From NCBI RefSeq assembly GCF_947169325.1, contig NZ_CAMVPN010000017.1:1-36275 (forward strand): a stretch of DNA of 36,275 bases, in the 5' to 3' direction. The notes under the pieces are model-generated. The model was not told the origin of the DNA, did not search any database, and saw nothing but the letters and a program-made list of their open reading frames with translations. Within the stretch, counting starts at the first letter, position 1. Each line of letters opens with the position of its first letter. The translations under genes were made by a program, and so were the position numbers. The stretch is from an uncultured Methanobrevibacter sp. (GTDB lineage Archaea; Methanobacteriota; Methanobacteria; Methanobacteriales; Methanobacteriaceae). This document shows positions 12,630 through 20,354 of this stretch, piece by piece.

Positions 12630-14327
12630 ATGAACAGAAAAAAACCTTCCAACAACTTCAGATTGCTTCGCTCAATCAGCTCCAAAATGCGACAGATGGA
12701 CCCGTCTATAGAAGTGCGCTACCTCATAATATACTCATTTTTATTCAAGTACTGCTCAGATAAGCTCAAATGCCACATTTCAACCTTCTGCCGCCAAAAG
12801 TCAATTACATTAAATGAGGCATACGGCAATGAAATAGTAATGGAGCATCTCAAAAAGGAAGCATTGGATGAGCTTGGATTTTTCATCGACAGGCCTGATT
12901 TCTTCATCGATAATGTCGTCGAAGAGCATTATCATGACCGCTTTTTCATGCATCCTTTCTATTCAGCATTCCGTAACCATATCGAGTTTGGGGAGGATTC
13001 AAAGTATGGGGAATACTTCAGCTTCATATTCTCCGAGTGCGACCATGTCATCAACTTCAACAAGTTCGAATTCACAAATCCCAATCATCTAATCGTAAAG
13101 GAAATCATATTTGCAATCTCAAAGCTAAACATTTCCGAAAAGGATTTCCCATTCGAGAAGGTCTTTGACAGGGTATGCCAGTCCAAGCTGATTGATGTCG
13201 ACCACGATCCTGATTATCTCAACTTTTTAATATCATCAATCGTATCATCAAGGGTTAAAAATCCTGTTGATGTCTTCAATCCGTTTTTAAACGACGCATC
13301 ACTTTTAATCAACCTCTATTCTGACTGCGAGTTCCCATGGAAAAACACCTACGCCAAGGCCCAGGATGAGTTCAGCTACTGCTGCAGTCTGATAAAGCTT
13401 CTGGTATATGGCTTTGATTTGAACCACGTTTGCTCCGAGTTCGGAAGTCCTTTTGAGCCTCTTGAGGACTTGTCACTCAAGTTTGACGTAATCATGTCAA
13501 GATTTCCGCCAATCACCTCCAAAAATCTCAAAAGATTAAGCATCAACCAGAGCTATGAGCTTTTAAAGCAGAATAAGGTGAATCAGGTCAAGTCCCTTTT
13601 GAGCGACCAGCTCAACATTGATGAGAATTCATTTGAGCAGAACAGCGAACTGAATGTTGCCCTTGAAAACCTCATAGACAAGATGGACCTTGATTTGGAT
13701 TTGGACGCCCAGTTCGTCGGCGAATATGAGTCCTTAAAGGAAAGCGAATATCTCTTTTTGATAAACATGATCAACAGCCTTAAAGACGAGGGTATCATGG
13801 TGGTCAGCATGCATCACAGCTTCCTGGTCAAGAACTCCCTTGAGACATTGAGGAAATTCCTGACACTTGAGAAGAACTATGTCGATGCAGTAATATCAGT
13901 TCCAAACGAGCTTTCAAGGCTTCCTAAACTTTCAGGCCTTGAAATAATCATGGTATTCAGGAAAAACAGAAACACTGATAAAATCACATTCATTGACCTT
14001 TCAAAGGATTTCAAGACCCAAAGGGAAAGATATATCCTTCCAGGTTCATTCAAAAAGAACCTCCTTCTCTCAGACGGTACAATATCAAAGGTTCTCGATG
14101 CATATAACAATAAGAAGGTCATTGACAAGTTCTCCAATGTTGTCACCCTATTTGAATTGAGGGACAACGACTTCAACCTGTCCATTTCAAGATATGTCGA
14201 CACCTTTGAAGGGGAATTCATAAGGCTTGAAGACCTTAAGAGCCAAAAAATGGAAATCGATAAAAACAGGAAAAGATTAAATAAAAAAATAGATTTGATG
14301 ATGAGGGAATTGGACATCAGACTATGA
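12630..14327 (+). CDS. HsdM-like protein lacking methylase motifs
   Basis: A 565-residue protein with the architecture of type I methylase subunit M: a helical N-terminal domain (1 to about 190), a Rossmann-like centre (about 205-460), and the typical HsdM ending ELRDNDFNLSISRYVD (509-524) plus a C-terminal helix. The SAM-binding motif (DPACGTGG in active enzymes) is replaced by VFNPFLNDASLL (215-226), with no G-x-G. The catalytic NPP(Y/F) is replaced by FDVIMSRFPP (285-294), with no Asn at the right place. Neighbouring framework motifs (AQDEFSYCCSLIKLLVYGFD and EGIMVVSMHHSFLVKNS) remain. It should therefore not methylate adenine, yet the frame is intact, the codon use looks normal and it is coupled to the HsdS-like gene, so it appears maintained. 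A DNA-binding or structural role is inferred. Confidence 0.8.
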   Translation: MNRKKPSNNFRLLRSISSKMRQMDPSIEVRYLIIYSFLFKYCSDKLKCHISTFCRQKSITLNEAYGNEIVMEHLKKEALDELGFFIDRPDFFIDNVVEEHYHDRFFMHPFYSAFRNHIEFGEDSKYGEYFSFIFSECDHVINFNKFEFTNPNHLIVKEIIFAISKLNISEKDFPFEKVFDRVCQSKLIDVDHDPDYLNFLISSIVSSRVKNPVDVFNPFLNDASLLINLYSDCEFPWKNTYAKAQDEFSYCCSLIKLLVYGFDLNHVCSEFGSPFEPLEDLSLKFDVIMSRFPPITSKNLKRLSINQSYELLKQNKVNQVKSLLSDQLNIDENSFEQNSELNVALENLIDKMDLDLDLDAQFVGEYESLKESEYLFLINMINSLKDEGIMVVSMHHSFLVKNSLETLRKFLTLEKNYVDAVISVPNELSRLPKLSGLEIIMVFRKNRNTDKITFIDLSKDFKTQRERYILPGSFKKNLLLSDGTISKVLDAYNNKKVIDKFSNVVTLFELRDNDFNLSISRYVDTFEGEFIRLEDLKSQKMEIDKNRKRLNKKIDLMMRELDIRL

Positions 14328-14331
14328 TGTC
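14313..14331. terminator. Stem-loop at overlapping convergent stops
   Basis: GACATCA (14313-14319) pairs with TGATGTC (14325-14331) over a 5-nt loop. The stop codons of the HsdM-like gene (+) and the ARPP-1-like gene (-) both lie inside it. A shared 3' end signal is likely. Confidence 0.4.
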
Positions 14332-15249
14332 AATGTCCTCTTTTGTATTCTCGTTTTCAACACCACTCTCATCCTCTTTTTTGGAGAAGTAGGAGAGGTG
14401 AATTATTTCATCCTCGTATGAGGTGACTGTTCCGATTCCATCGGGGTTTTTGAACTCATAGGATGTTTCAAGGCCTGTTTTTGGAATTTCTCTAAAGTCG
14501 CTGTCGATTGCAGTTGCAATGTAGCTTTTGGCTTCGTCAATGTTGATTGCAAAAATGGAATCGTTAATCTCGGCGTCGATGAGATAGCTTTTTATGATCT
14601 TTTCATGGTATTCTGAATAAATCTGTGAGTTGAAGAAAAGTTCAAATCCTTTTATTTCACCGTCGATTATCACCAAAACGCCAGTCTGTCCGTCGATGAC
14701 TTCAAATTCGCTTACATCCAGCTCACTTTTTATGTTTTCGTAGCTTTCGCTCATAGCATGGGTTTCGGATAGGAAGTTCCTTGAGTTTTCAAGGTCATGG
14801 ATTGACTTCCAGACTTCCCTTTGCATGTTATGGCCGCTGTGGCGGCTGGCTGCCTTTGCAAAGCGTGTTTTTGAATTTGCCATATACTCTGAATGCACAA
14901 ATTCCCTTTCGTATCTCCATCTGCCCTGTTCGGTGCAGTTCACAGGCACTTTAATCTCGCTTTGAGGTGCCACAAGGATTGTTTCGCTGACTATCCTGTT
15001 CTGGTCTCCTCCAACGATTTCTTCACCGTCCACAAGTAGAAGTGGTGTTATGGAGTTGTTTTTAACAATCAGTGTGTTTACGGTTGAATGTTCGCATTCC
15101 TTGACTTCTGCAAGCCCAAGTTCGAATCCCTTTTTCAGTGTCAATATGTCGAACTTGTAGTTGATCGGTGTTTTTATTGGAATTATTGCAACGTTTTCTT
15201 TCACCTGGGCGTCCAACAGTTCAATTTGCTCATTAAGTGCACTTAGCAT
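14317..15249 (-). CDS. ARPP-1 (DUF6569-like) domain protein
   Basis: A 310-residue soluble protein with the ARPP-1 signature LLLVDGEEIVGGDQNRIVSE, then TILVAPQSEIKVPVNCTEQGRWRY, in the first half, followed by VIIDGEIKGFELFFNSQIY and an acidic tail. ARPP-1 was named for association with ADP-ribosylglycohydrolase and rhodanese-phosphatase genes; its biochemical activity is not known to me. The start is put at ATG 15249, where GAGGTGATATC immediately precedes; a longer in-frame reading to 15342 would run into the HIRAN gene. It lies 10 nt after the HIRAN gene stop and is clearly cotranscribed with it. Its end overlaps the HsdM-like gene by 11 nt. Confidence 0.8.
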   Translation of the reverse strand: MLSALNEQIELLDAQVKENVAIIPIKTPINYKFDILTLKKGFELGLAEVKECEHSTVNTLIVKNNSITPLLLVDGEEIVGGDQNRIVSETILVAPQSEIKVPVNCTEQGRWRYEREFVHSEYMANSKTRFAKAASRHSGHNMQREVWKSIHDLENSRNFLSETHAMSESYENIKSELDVSEFEVIDGQTGVLVIIDGEIKGFELFFNSQIYSEYHEKIIKSYLIDAEINDSIFAINIDEAKSYIATAIDSDFREIPKTGLETSYEFKNPDGIGTVTSYEDEIIHLSYFSKKEDESGVENENTKEDIDIIV

Positions 15250-15259
15250 GATATCACCT

Positions 15260-15646
15260 CTAAAGATTCTTTTTAATGTAGTCGATGTCGATTTCTGATG
15301 GGTTTTCGCAAAGGTAGTGTATGTCACTTTCCTTGTTTTCAAGCTCTTCTATGTATTCGTCTGAGCTTAATACCTTTGCTATTGCAGTTGTTCCGGTTAT
15401 GAACTGGATTCTTGCAAAGTAGACATCGGTTATCTTATCATATATTCTTCCTGCACTCATGCAGCCTATGACAACGGTTCTGGTACTGTTTGCGACATAG
15501 CCTATTTTGCCGAAGTGCCTCATTTCGCAGGCTATGGCTTCGGTGTCGTAGTGGTTGGTAGGTTCCTTGACCAGCTTGACTATGCCGTTTAGTTTCAATG
15601 GCTTTGAGCCATATAGATTATCAAAAGCAGTCACGGTTATATACAT
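15260..15646 (-). CDS. HIRAN-domain protein
   Basis: A 128-residue protein built around a HIRAN domain: LKLNGIVKLVKEPTNHYDTE (17-36), IACEM, then HFGKIGYVANST (44-55). HIRAN domains bind DNA ends and stalled forks in HLTF/Rad5-type proteins; in prokaryotes they occur alone or with repair and mobile-element genes. ATG 15646 has a perfect AAGGTGAT just upstream; an in-frame start at 15676 has none. It sits between the Kef antiporter (37 nt upstream) and the ARPP-1-like gene (10 nt downstream), probably in one transcript. A nucleic-acid-related function is inferred from the domain. Confidence 0.8.
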   Translation of the reverse strand: MYITVTAFDNLYGSKPLKLNGIVKLVKEPTNHYDTEAIACEMRHFGKIGYVANSTRTVVIGCMSAGRIYDKITDVYFARIQFITGTTAIAKVLSSDEYIEELENKESDIHYLCENPSEIDIDYIKKNL

Positions 15647-15682
15647 ATTATCACCTTGTGTATATATTGTGCCCAATAGTAT

Positions 15683-17623
15683 TTAAACCTTTTCAAAAAA
15701 TGCATTTATGTTTTCGCGGTGTCCGATGAAGAGTATCAAATCATCTTCCAGGAACTTGAAGTCAGGTTTAACTTCAATGAATGTGTCTTCGCCACGAACT
15801 ACTCCTGTCACCTTCAGGCTGTGCTCTTCAAATGGGAAATCCTCCAGATGTGCATTTTCAGACACTCTTAGGGAATCGATTTCAAGGTCGGTGTACTTGT
15901 AGTTGAGATATGAAGTGATGTCCTCTGTGCTGACTGTACGGAAAGCGTCGTAGTTGTCAGACCTCAAATCGTTTACGGCATCGGTAATCTCATCGATGTC
16001 CTTGTTGTAATAGTCCATCAGACGGGTGAACATCATGATTGTTGTTTCAAACTCTTTAGGAATCACCTCATCGGCTCCGGCTTCAATGACCTCGTCGATG
16101 TTTCTCAGATACCTTGTACGCACGATGATGTGGATGTCCGGATTCAGTCTGCGGGCGGTATCGATTGTCTTGAGGGTTTCCTCATATGTCGAAGCGGATA
16201 TGACGATGCATAAGGCTTCGGTAATGTTGAGCTCCTTGAGGACGCTTTCGTTTGATGCCTTTCCGTAGATGATTGGAATTCCAAGGGCTTGCTGGTTTTC
16301 AACGATGACGGGATTCATGTCCACGATACGGTAAGGAATCCTGAACTGGCTGCATGCCTTTGCCATCTGCTTGCCGTTTCTTCCCATACCTACCAGAATA
16401 ACGTGATCGGTTATCTCCTGTGCTTCCTCAAGCTCTTCAGGCAGGGTCTTGAGTTCGTCGTCGACCTTGAAGTAGCTGATTTTTGAAAATGCCCTGACGA
16501 TTTTAGGGGTCATCTTTTCCATGAACGGCGCAAGGGACATGGTAAGTATGCTCACGCCCAGAAATACCGAGAAGAACCGGTTTGTCATAAGGCCGTATGT
16601 CATTCCTTCACGTGCAAGGACAAATGAGAATTCCCCAATCTGGCTTAGAAGAAGTGCAATGCTTATGGAGACTTTTGTCGGTAGCTTCAGTGTCATTCCG
16701 GTAATCATCGTTGCCGCAAATTTGATGACAAGTATCGCCAATGTCAATGCGACTATTGCAACGATATTGTATAGGAAGAGATGCAGATTCACCATCAGAC
16801 CTATACTTATGAAAAACAGGCTTAAGAACACGTCCTGAAACGGCTGCACGTAACCTAAGGTCTGATGTGAGTATTCTGTATTTGAAATCAGAAGTCCTGC
16901 AAGAAACGCTCCAAGTTCAGGGCCGATTCCAATCAGGCTTGTTGCAAATGTTGTTCCCATACAGATGAAAAGTGTCAGAATCATGAACAGATCCCTGTTT
17001 TTTGTCCGGGCAGCATCATGCAAGGCCAATGGGATGAACCATTTCGCTCCGATAAAAATAAGCGCTCCCAGCCCCACAATCTTTATTATGAGTTCCGGCA
17101 GGGCATTTATCTCAAGGCTCTGGCCTCCAAGAAGAGGGGTTATCAGGATGACTACAATAACGGCAATGTCCTGAAATATCAGTATTCCAAGTGTGACCCT
17201 TCCCTGTGCGGAGTGTGTGATGTGCTTTTTCTGCATGACCTTCATGACGATTGCTGTTGATGAGAATGCAACCAGAAATCCTAAAAATAATGATGATTTC
17301 CACTCAAGACCTAAAAACAGTCCCAGAAGGCATGTAAGTGCGGTCGTTAATGTTACCTGAAGTATACCTCCAATCAGCGCATAGCGCTTGATTGTTGAGA
17401 ACTTCTCGACGGAAAACTCAAGTCCGATAATGAAAAGCAGAAATATTACTCCCAGTTCTGAAAGGCTTGAAATCAGTGTGGTGTCGTTGATGGCGTGGCC
17501 TAAGACAATGCCTGTAATAAATAGCCCAATCATTGTCGGCAGTTTCAGTTTGTTGAATATCAACAATACGATTACGGCAGTAATCAGTATTATTGACATG
17601 TTTTGAAGCAGTATGATGTTCAT
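15683..17623 (-). CDS. Kef-type CPA2 cation/proton antiporter with RCK domains
   Basis: A 646-residue membrane protein. Residues 1 to about 385 form a CPA2 Na+/H+ exchanger domain with about 12 helices (LGVIFLLFIIGLEFSVEKF, AFSSTAIVMKVMQKK, GIGPELGAFLAGLLISNTEY, LFFISIGLMVN). Residues about 410-530 form a TrkA-N/RCK nucleotide-binding domain (VILVGMGRNGKQMAKAC, then D at the end of strand 2, then IIYGKASNESVL). Residues about 565-646 form a TrkA-C domain. It likely exchanges K+ or Na+ for H+ under nucleotide control. Length and domain order are as in KefB/KefC-like proteins. It leads an apparent operon with the HIRAN and ARPP-1-like genes. The ribosome site is weak. Confidence 0.93.
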   Translation of the reverse strand: MNIILLQNMSIILITAVIVLLIFNKLKLPTMIGLFITGIVLGHAINDTTLISSLSELGVIFLLFIIGLEFSVEKFSTIKRYALIGGILQVTLTTALTCLLGLFLGLEWKSSLFLGFLVAFSSTAIVMKVMQKKHITHSAQGRVTLGILIFQDIAVIVVILITPLLGGQSLEINALPELIIKIVGLGALIFIGAKWFIPLALHDAARTKNRDLFMILTLFICMGTTFATSLIGIGPELGAFLAGLLISNTEYSHQTLGYVQPFQDVFLSLFFISIGLMVNLHLFLYNIVAIVALTLAILVIKFAATMITGMTLKLPTKVSISIALLLSQIGEFSFVLAREGMTYGLMTNRFFSVFLGVSILTMSLAPFMEKMTPKIVRAFSKISYFKVDDELKTLPEELEEAQEITDHVILVGMGRNGKQMAKACSQFRIPYRIVDMNPVIVENQQALGIPIIYGKASNESVLKELNITEALCIVISASTYEETLKTIDTARRLNPDIHIIVRTRYLRNIDEVIEAGADEVIPKEFETTIMMFTRLMDYYNKDIDEITDAVNDLRSDNYDAFRTVSTEDITSYLNYKYTDLEIDSLRVSENAHLEDFPFEEHSLKVTGVVRGEDTFIEVKPDFKFLEDDLILFIGHRENINAFFEKV

Positions 17624-17770
17624 GGTATCAAGTGTAATGTTAAATCTGTTTGGTAATGTTTATTAAAGTAATTGCTTGCAGCATCAAAAAGGTACTTTTG
17701 AAGATAAATGTCCTTAAGAATATGAGTTTCTTAAAGCATTTTGATGGTTAGGTTAAAATAAGAAAAGTTG

Positions 17771-17791
17771 TAGTAGATTTATAATCTACTA
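17771..17791 (-). terminator. Stem-loop over stop codon of GfcR-like gene
   Basis: TAGTAGATT and AATCTACTA form a perfect 9-bp stem with a 3-nt loop; the TAA stop lies at the loop. On the transcribed minus strand it is followed by a pyrimidine-rich stretch (acaacttttcttatttt). Likely a 3' end signal of the hemC operon. Confidence 0.6.
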
Positions 17792-18390
17792 ACTTTGATT
17801 AATGAGTCTACAGGAACTCCTTCGATTTCGGAAAGTCCTGCCTTATCGATTAGGACAGTAACGCATGTAGGTTCTCCGCCCAAATCCTTTACGGTGTGGA
17901 TGACTTCTTTTGCGGTTTTTCCACTGGTGATGACGTCATCTACAATGACTACCTTCTTGCCTTCCACGGTTCCGAAGTTGGTACTGATTGTACCTTCGTC
18001 ATCGGTTTCATCGTTGGCCTTTCTGTGTTTGTTAGGGTGGAAAATAGCAAGTGAAGCATCATTTCCAGTCATTTCCTCCATAAAGTCAGCCATCACGGTT
18101 GCAAATGGAATTCCGCTAACTGCAATTCCACATACGACGTCAGCTTCTCCGTGTGCCAATGCCATGTCACTTAGTGCACCTGAAACATAGCTTAAACGTG
18201 TTGAGTTTCCACCAATGCTTTTCCAGTTGATTGCAAAGTCCACTGGGGCTTCAACTTTCACTTCGGATTGCTTTTGAAGGGTCAACCATCTTGCGGTGTC
18301 CATACTTACATTAAGTTCATCGGCAATCTCACCGGTGGTGAAACCGTGTTGCCTTAATTCTTGAGCCTTATCGATTAGTTTTTGTTTCAT
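17779..18390 (-). CDS. gfcR: GfcR-like regulator: HTH plus phosphoribosyltransferase domain
   Basis: A 203-residue protein of the archaeal GfcR / PyrE-like family. Residues 1-40 carry a helix-turn-helix ([20 protein letters not shown]). The rest is a type I phosphoribosyltransferase domain with the PRPP loop [13 protein letters not shown] (147-159) and the [18 protein letters not shown] segment. In haloarchaea GfcR activates sugar catabolism genes; in methanogens the target is unknown. ATG 18390 is chosen because TGTGAT lies just before it; an ATG four codons earlier overlaps the upstream gene stop. It is the last gene of the hemC operon. It lacks the full catalytic context of true orotate phosphoribosyltransferase, so a PRPP-sensing regulator is more likely than an enzyme. 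Confidence 0.85.
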   Translation of the reverse strand: MKQKLIDKAQELRQHGFTTGEIADELNVSMDTARWLTLQKQSEVKVEAPVDFAINWKSIGGNSTRLSYVSGALSDMALAHGEADVVCGIAVSGIPFATVMADFMEEMTGNDASLAIFHPNKHRKANDETDDEGTISTNFGTVEGKKVVIVDDVITSGKTAKEVIHTVKDLGGEPTCVTVLIDKAGLSEIEGVPVDSLIKVSRL

Positions 18391-18402
18391 AGTATCACAC
18401 AT

Positions 18403-19356
18403 TTAAAGTTCATCAAAACTGATTGGTTTATGTTCTTTGGATGATCTGTTAGCGGCAATAACCATTTTAAGGGCTTTCAATCCGTCTTCACCGGTTATTT
18501 CAGGTTCCAAACCGTTTGCCACTGCATTTAAGAATGAAGTCAGTTCTCCTTTAAGAGGTTCCTCGTGCTTGATTTGAATGTCCTGTGCAAACTTACCGAA
18601 CACTTCTATGCTTTGCTTGATGTAGTCTACAGAGATGATTCCTGCTGTACCTGTAAGCTCCAGTTCTCTGCGCTTGTATGGGGTCAGCCAGTTAACTTCA
18701 ATGATTCCTGTGGATTCGTTGTCGAAATTGACCATGATTTCTGCATGGTCTTCAAATTCGGAATCGTCGAAGCTGCTGTTCATTGATCCGTATACCTGAG
18801 TGACTTCCTCTTCAAACAGATAATTCATAATGTCTAAATCGTGAATGGCCAGGTCAATTGAAACTCCTACGTCCTTGATTCTAGGTGGAAGTGGTCCTAC
18901 CCTCTTTGCAAATGCTGATACGACATCCCCTATCACTCCGTCGTCAACAAGTTCCTTAGCCTTTTGAACTGCAGGGTTGAATCGCTCAACATGTCCTGTT
19001 GCAAGTATTACGCCTGCCTCTTTGGCGGCTGCAATCATTTCTTCAGCTTCGTTCAATGTAAATGCAATAGGCTTTTCAACCAAGACATGCTTACCGCACT
19101 TGATTGCTTCCATAACCACTGAATGATGGAAAGTGGTCGGAACGCATACGCTTACAGCTTCAATTTCTGGATTCTTAAGTAGTTCGCAATAGTCAGTGTA
19201 TCCCTTAGCACCGTATTTTTTCTCTATTTTCTTAAGTGCCCTTTCACTAACGTCGCTGACCGCCATGAGATTGGCTTCAGGCAACTTGTGATATACACGG
19301 ACGTGGTTTTCACCCATAGCTCCTACTCCGATAACTCCTACGTTAACAGTTTTCAA
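18403..19356 (-). CDS. Gfo/Idh/MocA oxidoreductase, likely UDP-GlcNAc 3-dehydrogenase
   Basis: A 317-residue NAD(P)-dependent sugar dehydrogenase. It has an N-terminal Rossmann motif (VNVGVIGVGAMGENHVRVYH), the family hallmark CGKHVLVEKPIAFT with EKP, the GHVERFNPAV segment, and VSIDLAIHDLDIMNYLF with the catalytic D..IHD region. Very similar methanogen proteins are annotated as UDP-N-acetylglucosamine 3-dehydrogenase, which oxidises the sugar C3 for making 3-amino or diacetamido sugars. That assignment is by recollection of family resemblance, not proof. TTG 19356 is preferred because GGAGG lies 8 nt upstream; another TTG two codons earlier is too close. It follows hemC by 15 nt. Confidence 0.85.
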   Translation of the reverse strand: MKTVNVGVIGVGAMGENHVRVYHKLPEANLMAVSDVSERALKKIEKKYGAKGYTDYCELLKNPEIEAVSVCVPTTFHHSVVMEAIKCGKHVLVEKPIAFTLNEAEEMIAAAKEAGVILATGHVERFNPAVQKAKELVDDGVIGDVVSAFAKRVGPLPPRIKDVGVSIDLAIHDLDIMNYLFEEEVTQVYGSMNSSFDDSEFEDHAEIMVNFDNESTGIIEVNWLTPYKRRELELTGTAGIISVDYIKQSIEVFGKFAQDIQIKHEEPLKGELTSFLNAVANGLEPEITGEDGLKALKMVIAANRSSKEHKPISFDEL

Positions 19357-19371
19357 TTTCAATTCCTCCGT

Positions 19372-20244
19372 TTAAACATAATCTGCGAAAATTCTTCCAA
19401 CACGCCTGCCAAGCTCAAGCGCATCTTTAACAGAACCTTTTTCAGTTTGCTCTTTAAGGATTTCTCCTTTTTGAGTTAATAATATAGAATAAATATTAAA
19501 TTCCTTGTCGTTCATTCGTGCTATGGAACCTATCGGCCATTGGCAACCCACGCCAAGTTCCTCAAGCACCTTTTTCTCTGCAAGTACTTCCTGCATTGAG
19601 ATGTAATCATTTAATTTTGCAATCTTGTCCTTCTTGTCATAATCCTTACGGGTGATTATCGCCAGAGCGCCTTGGCCTGCTGGAGGGGTGATGTAATCCA
19701 ATGGGAACACTTCCTTGATGTATCTTGTAAGATTCAATCTTTTGATTCCGGCTTCAGCCATTATGGTGGCATCCAAATCACTGTTGAGAGCTTTGTCGAT
19801 TCTGGTTTCTATGTTTCCACGAATCGGTTTCAAATCAAAGTCCTTTTCATAGAGATTGCAGAACGCTTCCCTTCTCAGGCTGCTTGTTCCAAGCTTTGAG
19901 CCCGGACCGAGCTCATCCCATGTCTTGTTGGATATGAGGACTTCATTAGGAGATTCTCTTTTTGGAACTGCAACGATTTCCAGATCTTCATCAAGTTCGC
20001 TTGGAAGGTCCTTAAAACTGTGGACAGTAAAATCAACTTCCTCCTCCAAAAGGGCAATGTCCAATTCCTTGGTGAAAAGACCTTTTGAATCCATATTGTA
20101 CAGTTGGGAAGTGGTAATCTTATCTCCTTTGGTTTTAATTATTTCCAAGTCAATTTCTGCACCTGTAAGTTTGGATAATGCTGCACAAACCTGTTTGGTT
20201 TGAACAAGCGCCAATTGACTTCCGCGAGTTCCAACAATCATCAT
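19372..20244 (-). CDS. hemC: Hydroxymethylbilane synthase (porphobilinogen deaminase)
   Basis: A 290-residue enzyme that condenses four porphobilinogen units into hydroxymethylbilane, the precursor of uroporphyrinogen III and so of F430, cobamides and sirohaem. The match is complete: VGTRGSQLALVQTKQV at the N-terminus, VHSFKDLPSE (74-83, with the catalytic Asp79), GTSSLRREAF, IRGNIETRIDKAL, and VGCQWPIGS with Cys234 as the dipyrromethane attachment site. CGGAG lies 6 nt before ATG 20244; a second ATG follows directly. It is the first gene of an operon with the sugar dehydrogenase and GfcR-like genes. A 7-bp inverted pair lies just upstream of the ribosome site. Confidence 0.96.
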   Translation of the reverse strand: MMIVGTRGSQLALVQTKQVCAALSKLTGAEIDLEIIKTKGDKITTSQLYNMDSKGLFTKELDIALLEEEVDFTVHSFKDLPSELDEDLEIVAVPKRESPNEVLISNKTWDELGPGSKLGTSSLRREAFCNLYEKDFDLKPIRGNIETRIDKALNSDLDATIMAEAGIKRLNLTRYIKEVFPLDYITPPAGQGALAIITRKDYDKKDKIAKLNDYISMQEVLAEKKVLEELGVGCQWPIGSIARMNDKEFNIYSILLTQKGEILKEQTEKGSVKDALELGRRVGRIFADYV

Positions 20245-20264
20245 ATAAATCTCCGATTTTTTTC

Positions 20265-20293
20265 ATTCTAGAAAAATGAATTATTACTAGAAT
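20265..20293. promoter_or_regulatory. Inverted repeat in hemC leader
   Basis: ATTCTAG (20265-20271) and CTAGAAT (20287-20293) are separated by 15 nt just upstream of the hemC ribosome site. It could be an operator or an mRNA leader stem. Confidence 0.35.
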
Positions 20294-20354
20294 TCTACGT
20301 TGTTAATTTTTATCGCTATTTATTATTAAATGTTTACAATTTTTTGGCTAAAAC

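Noticed and set aside
13877-14317. 146-codon open frame on the minus strand inside the HsdM-like gene
   Set aside because: Low-complexity Ser/Leu-rich translation, fully antisense to a clearly protein-like gene, with no ribosome site or promoter.
12066-14327. Ordinary active type I restriction-modification locus
   Set aside because: The SAM-binding and NPPY motifs are missing, S has one recognition domain, and no hsdR is present in the window.
15250-15342. N-terminal extension of the ARPP-1-like gene
   Set aside because: It would overlap the HIRAN gene in another frame, while a near-consensus ribosome site sits right before ATG 15249.
17779-18390. True orotate phosphoribosyltransferase (pyrE)
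   Set aside because: The N-terminal helix-turn-helix and the overall length fit the GfcR-type regulator family better than the biosynthetic enzyme.
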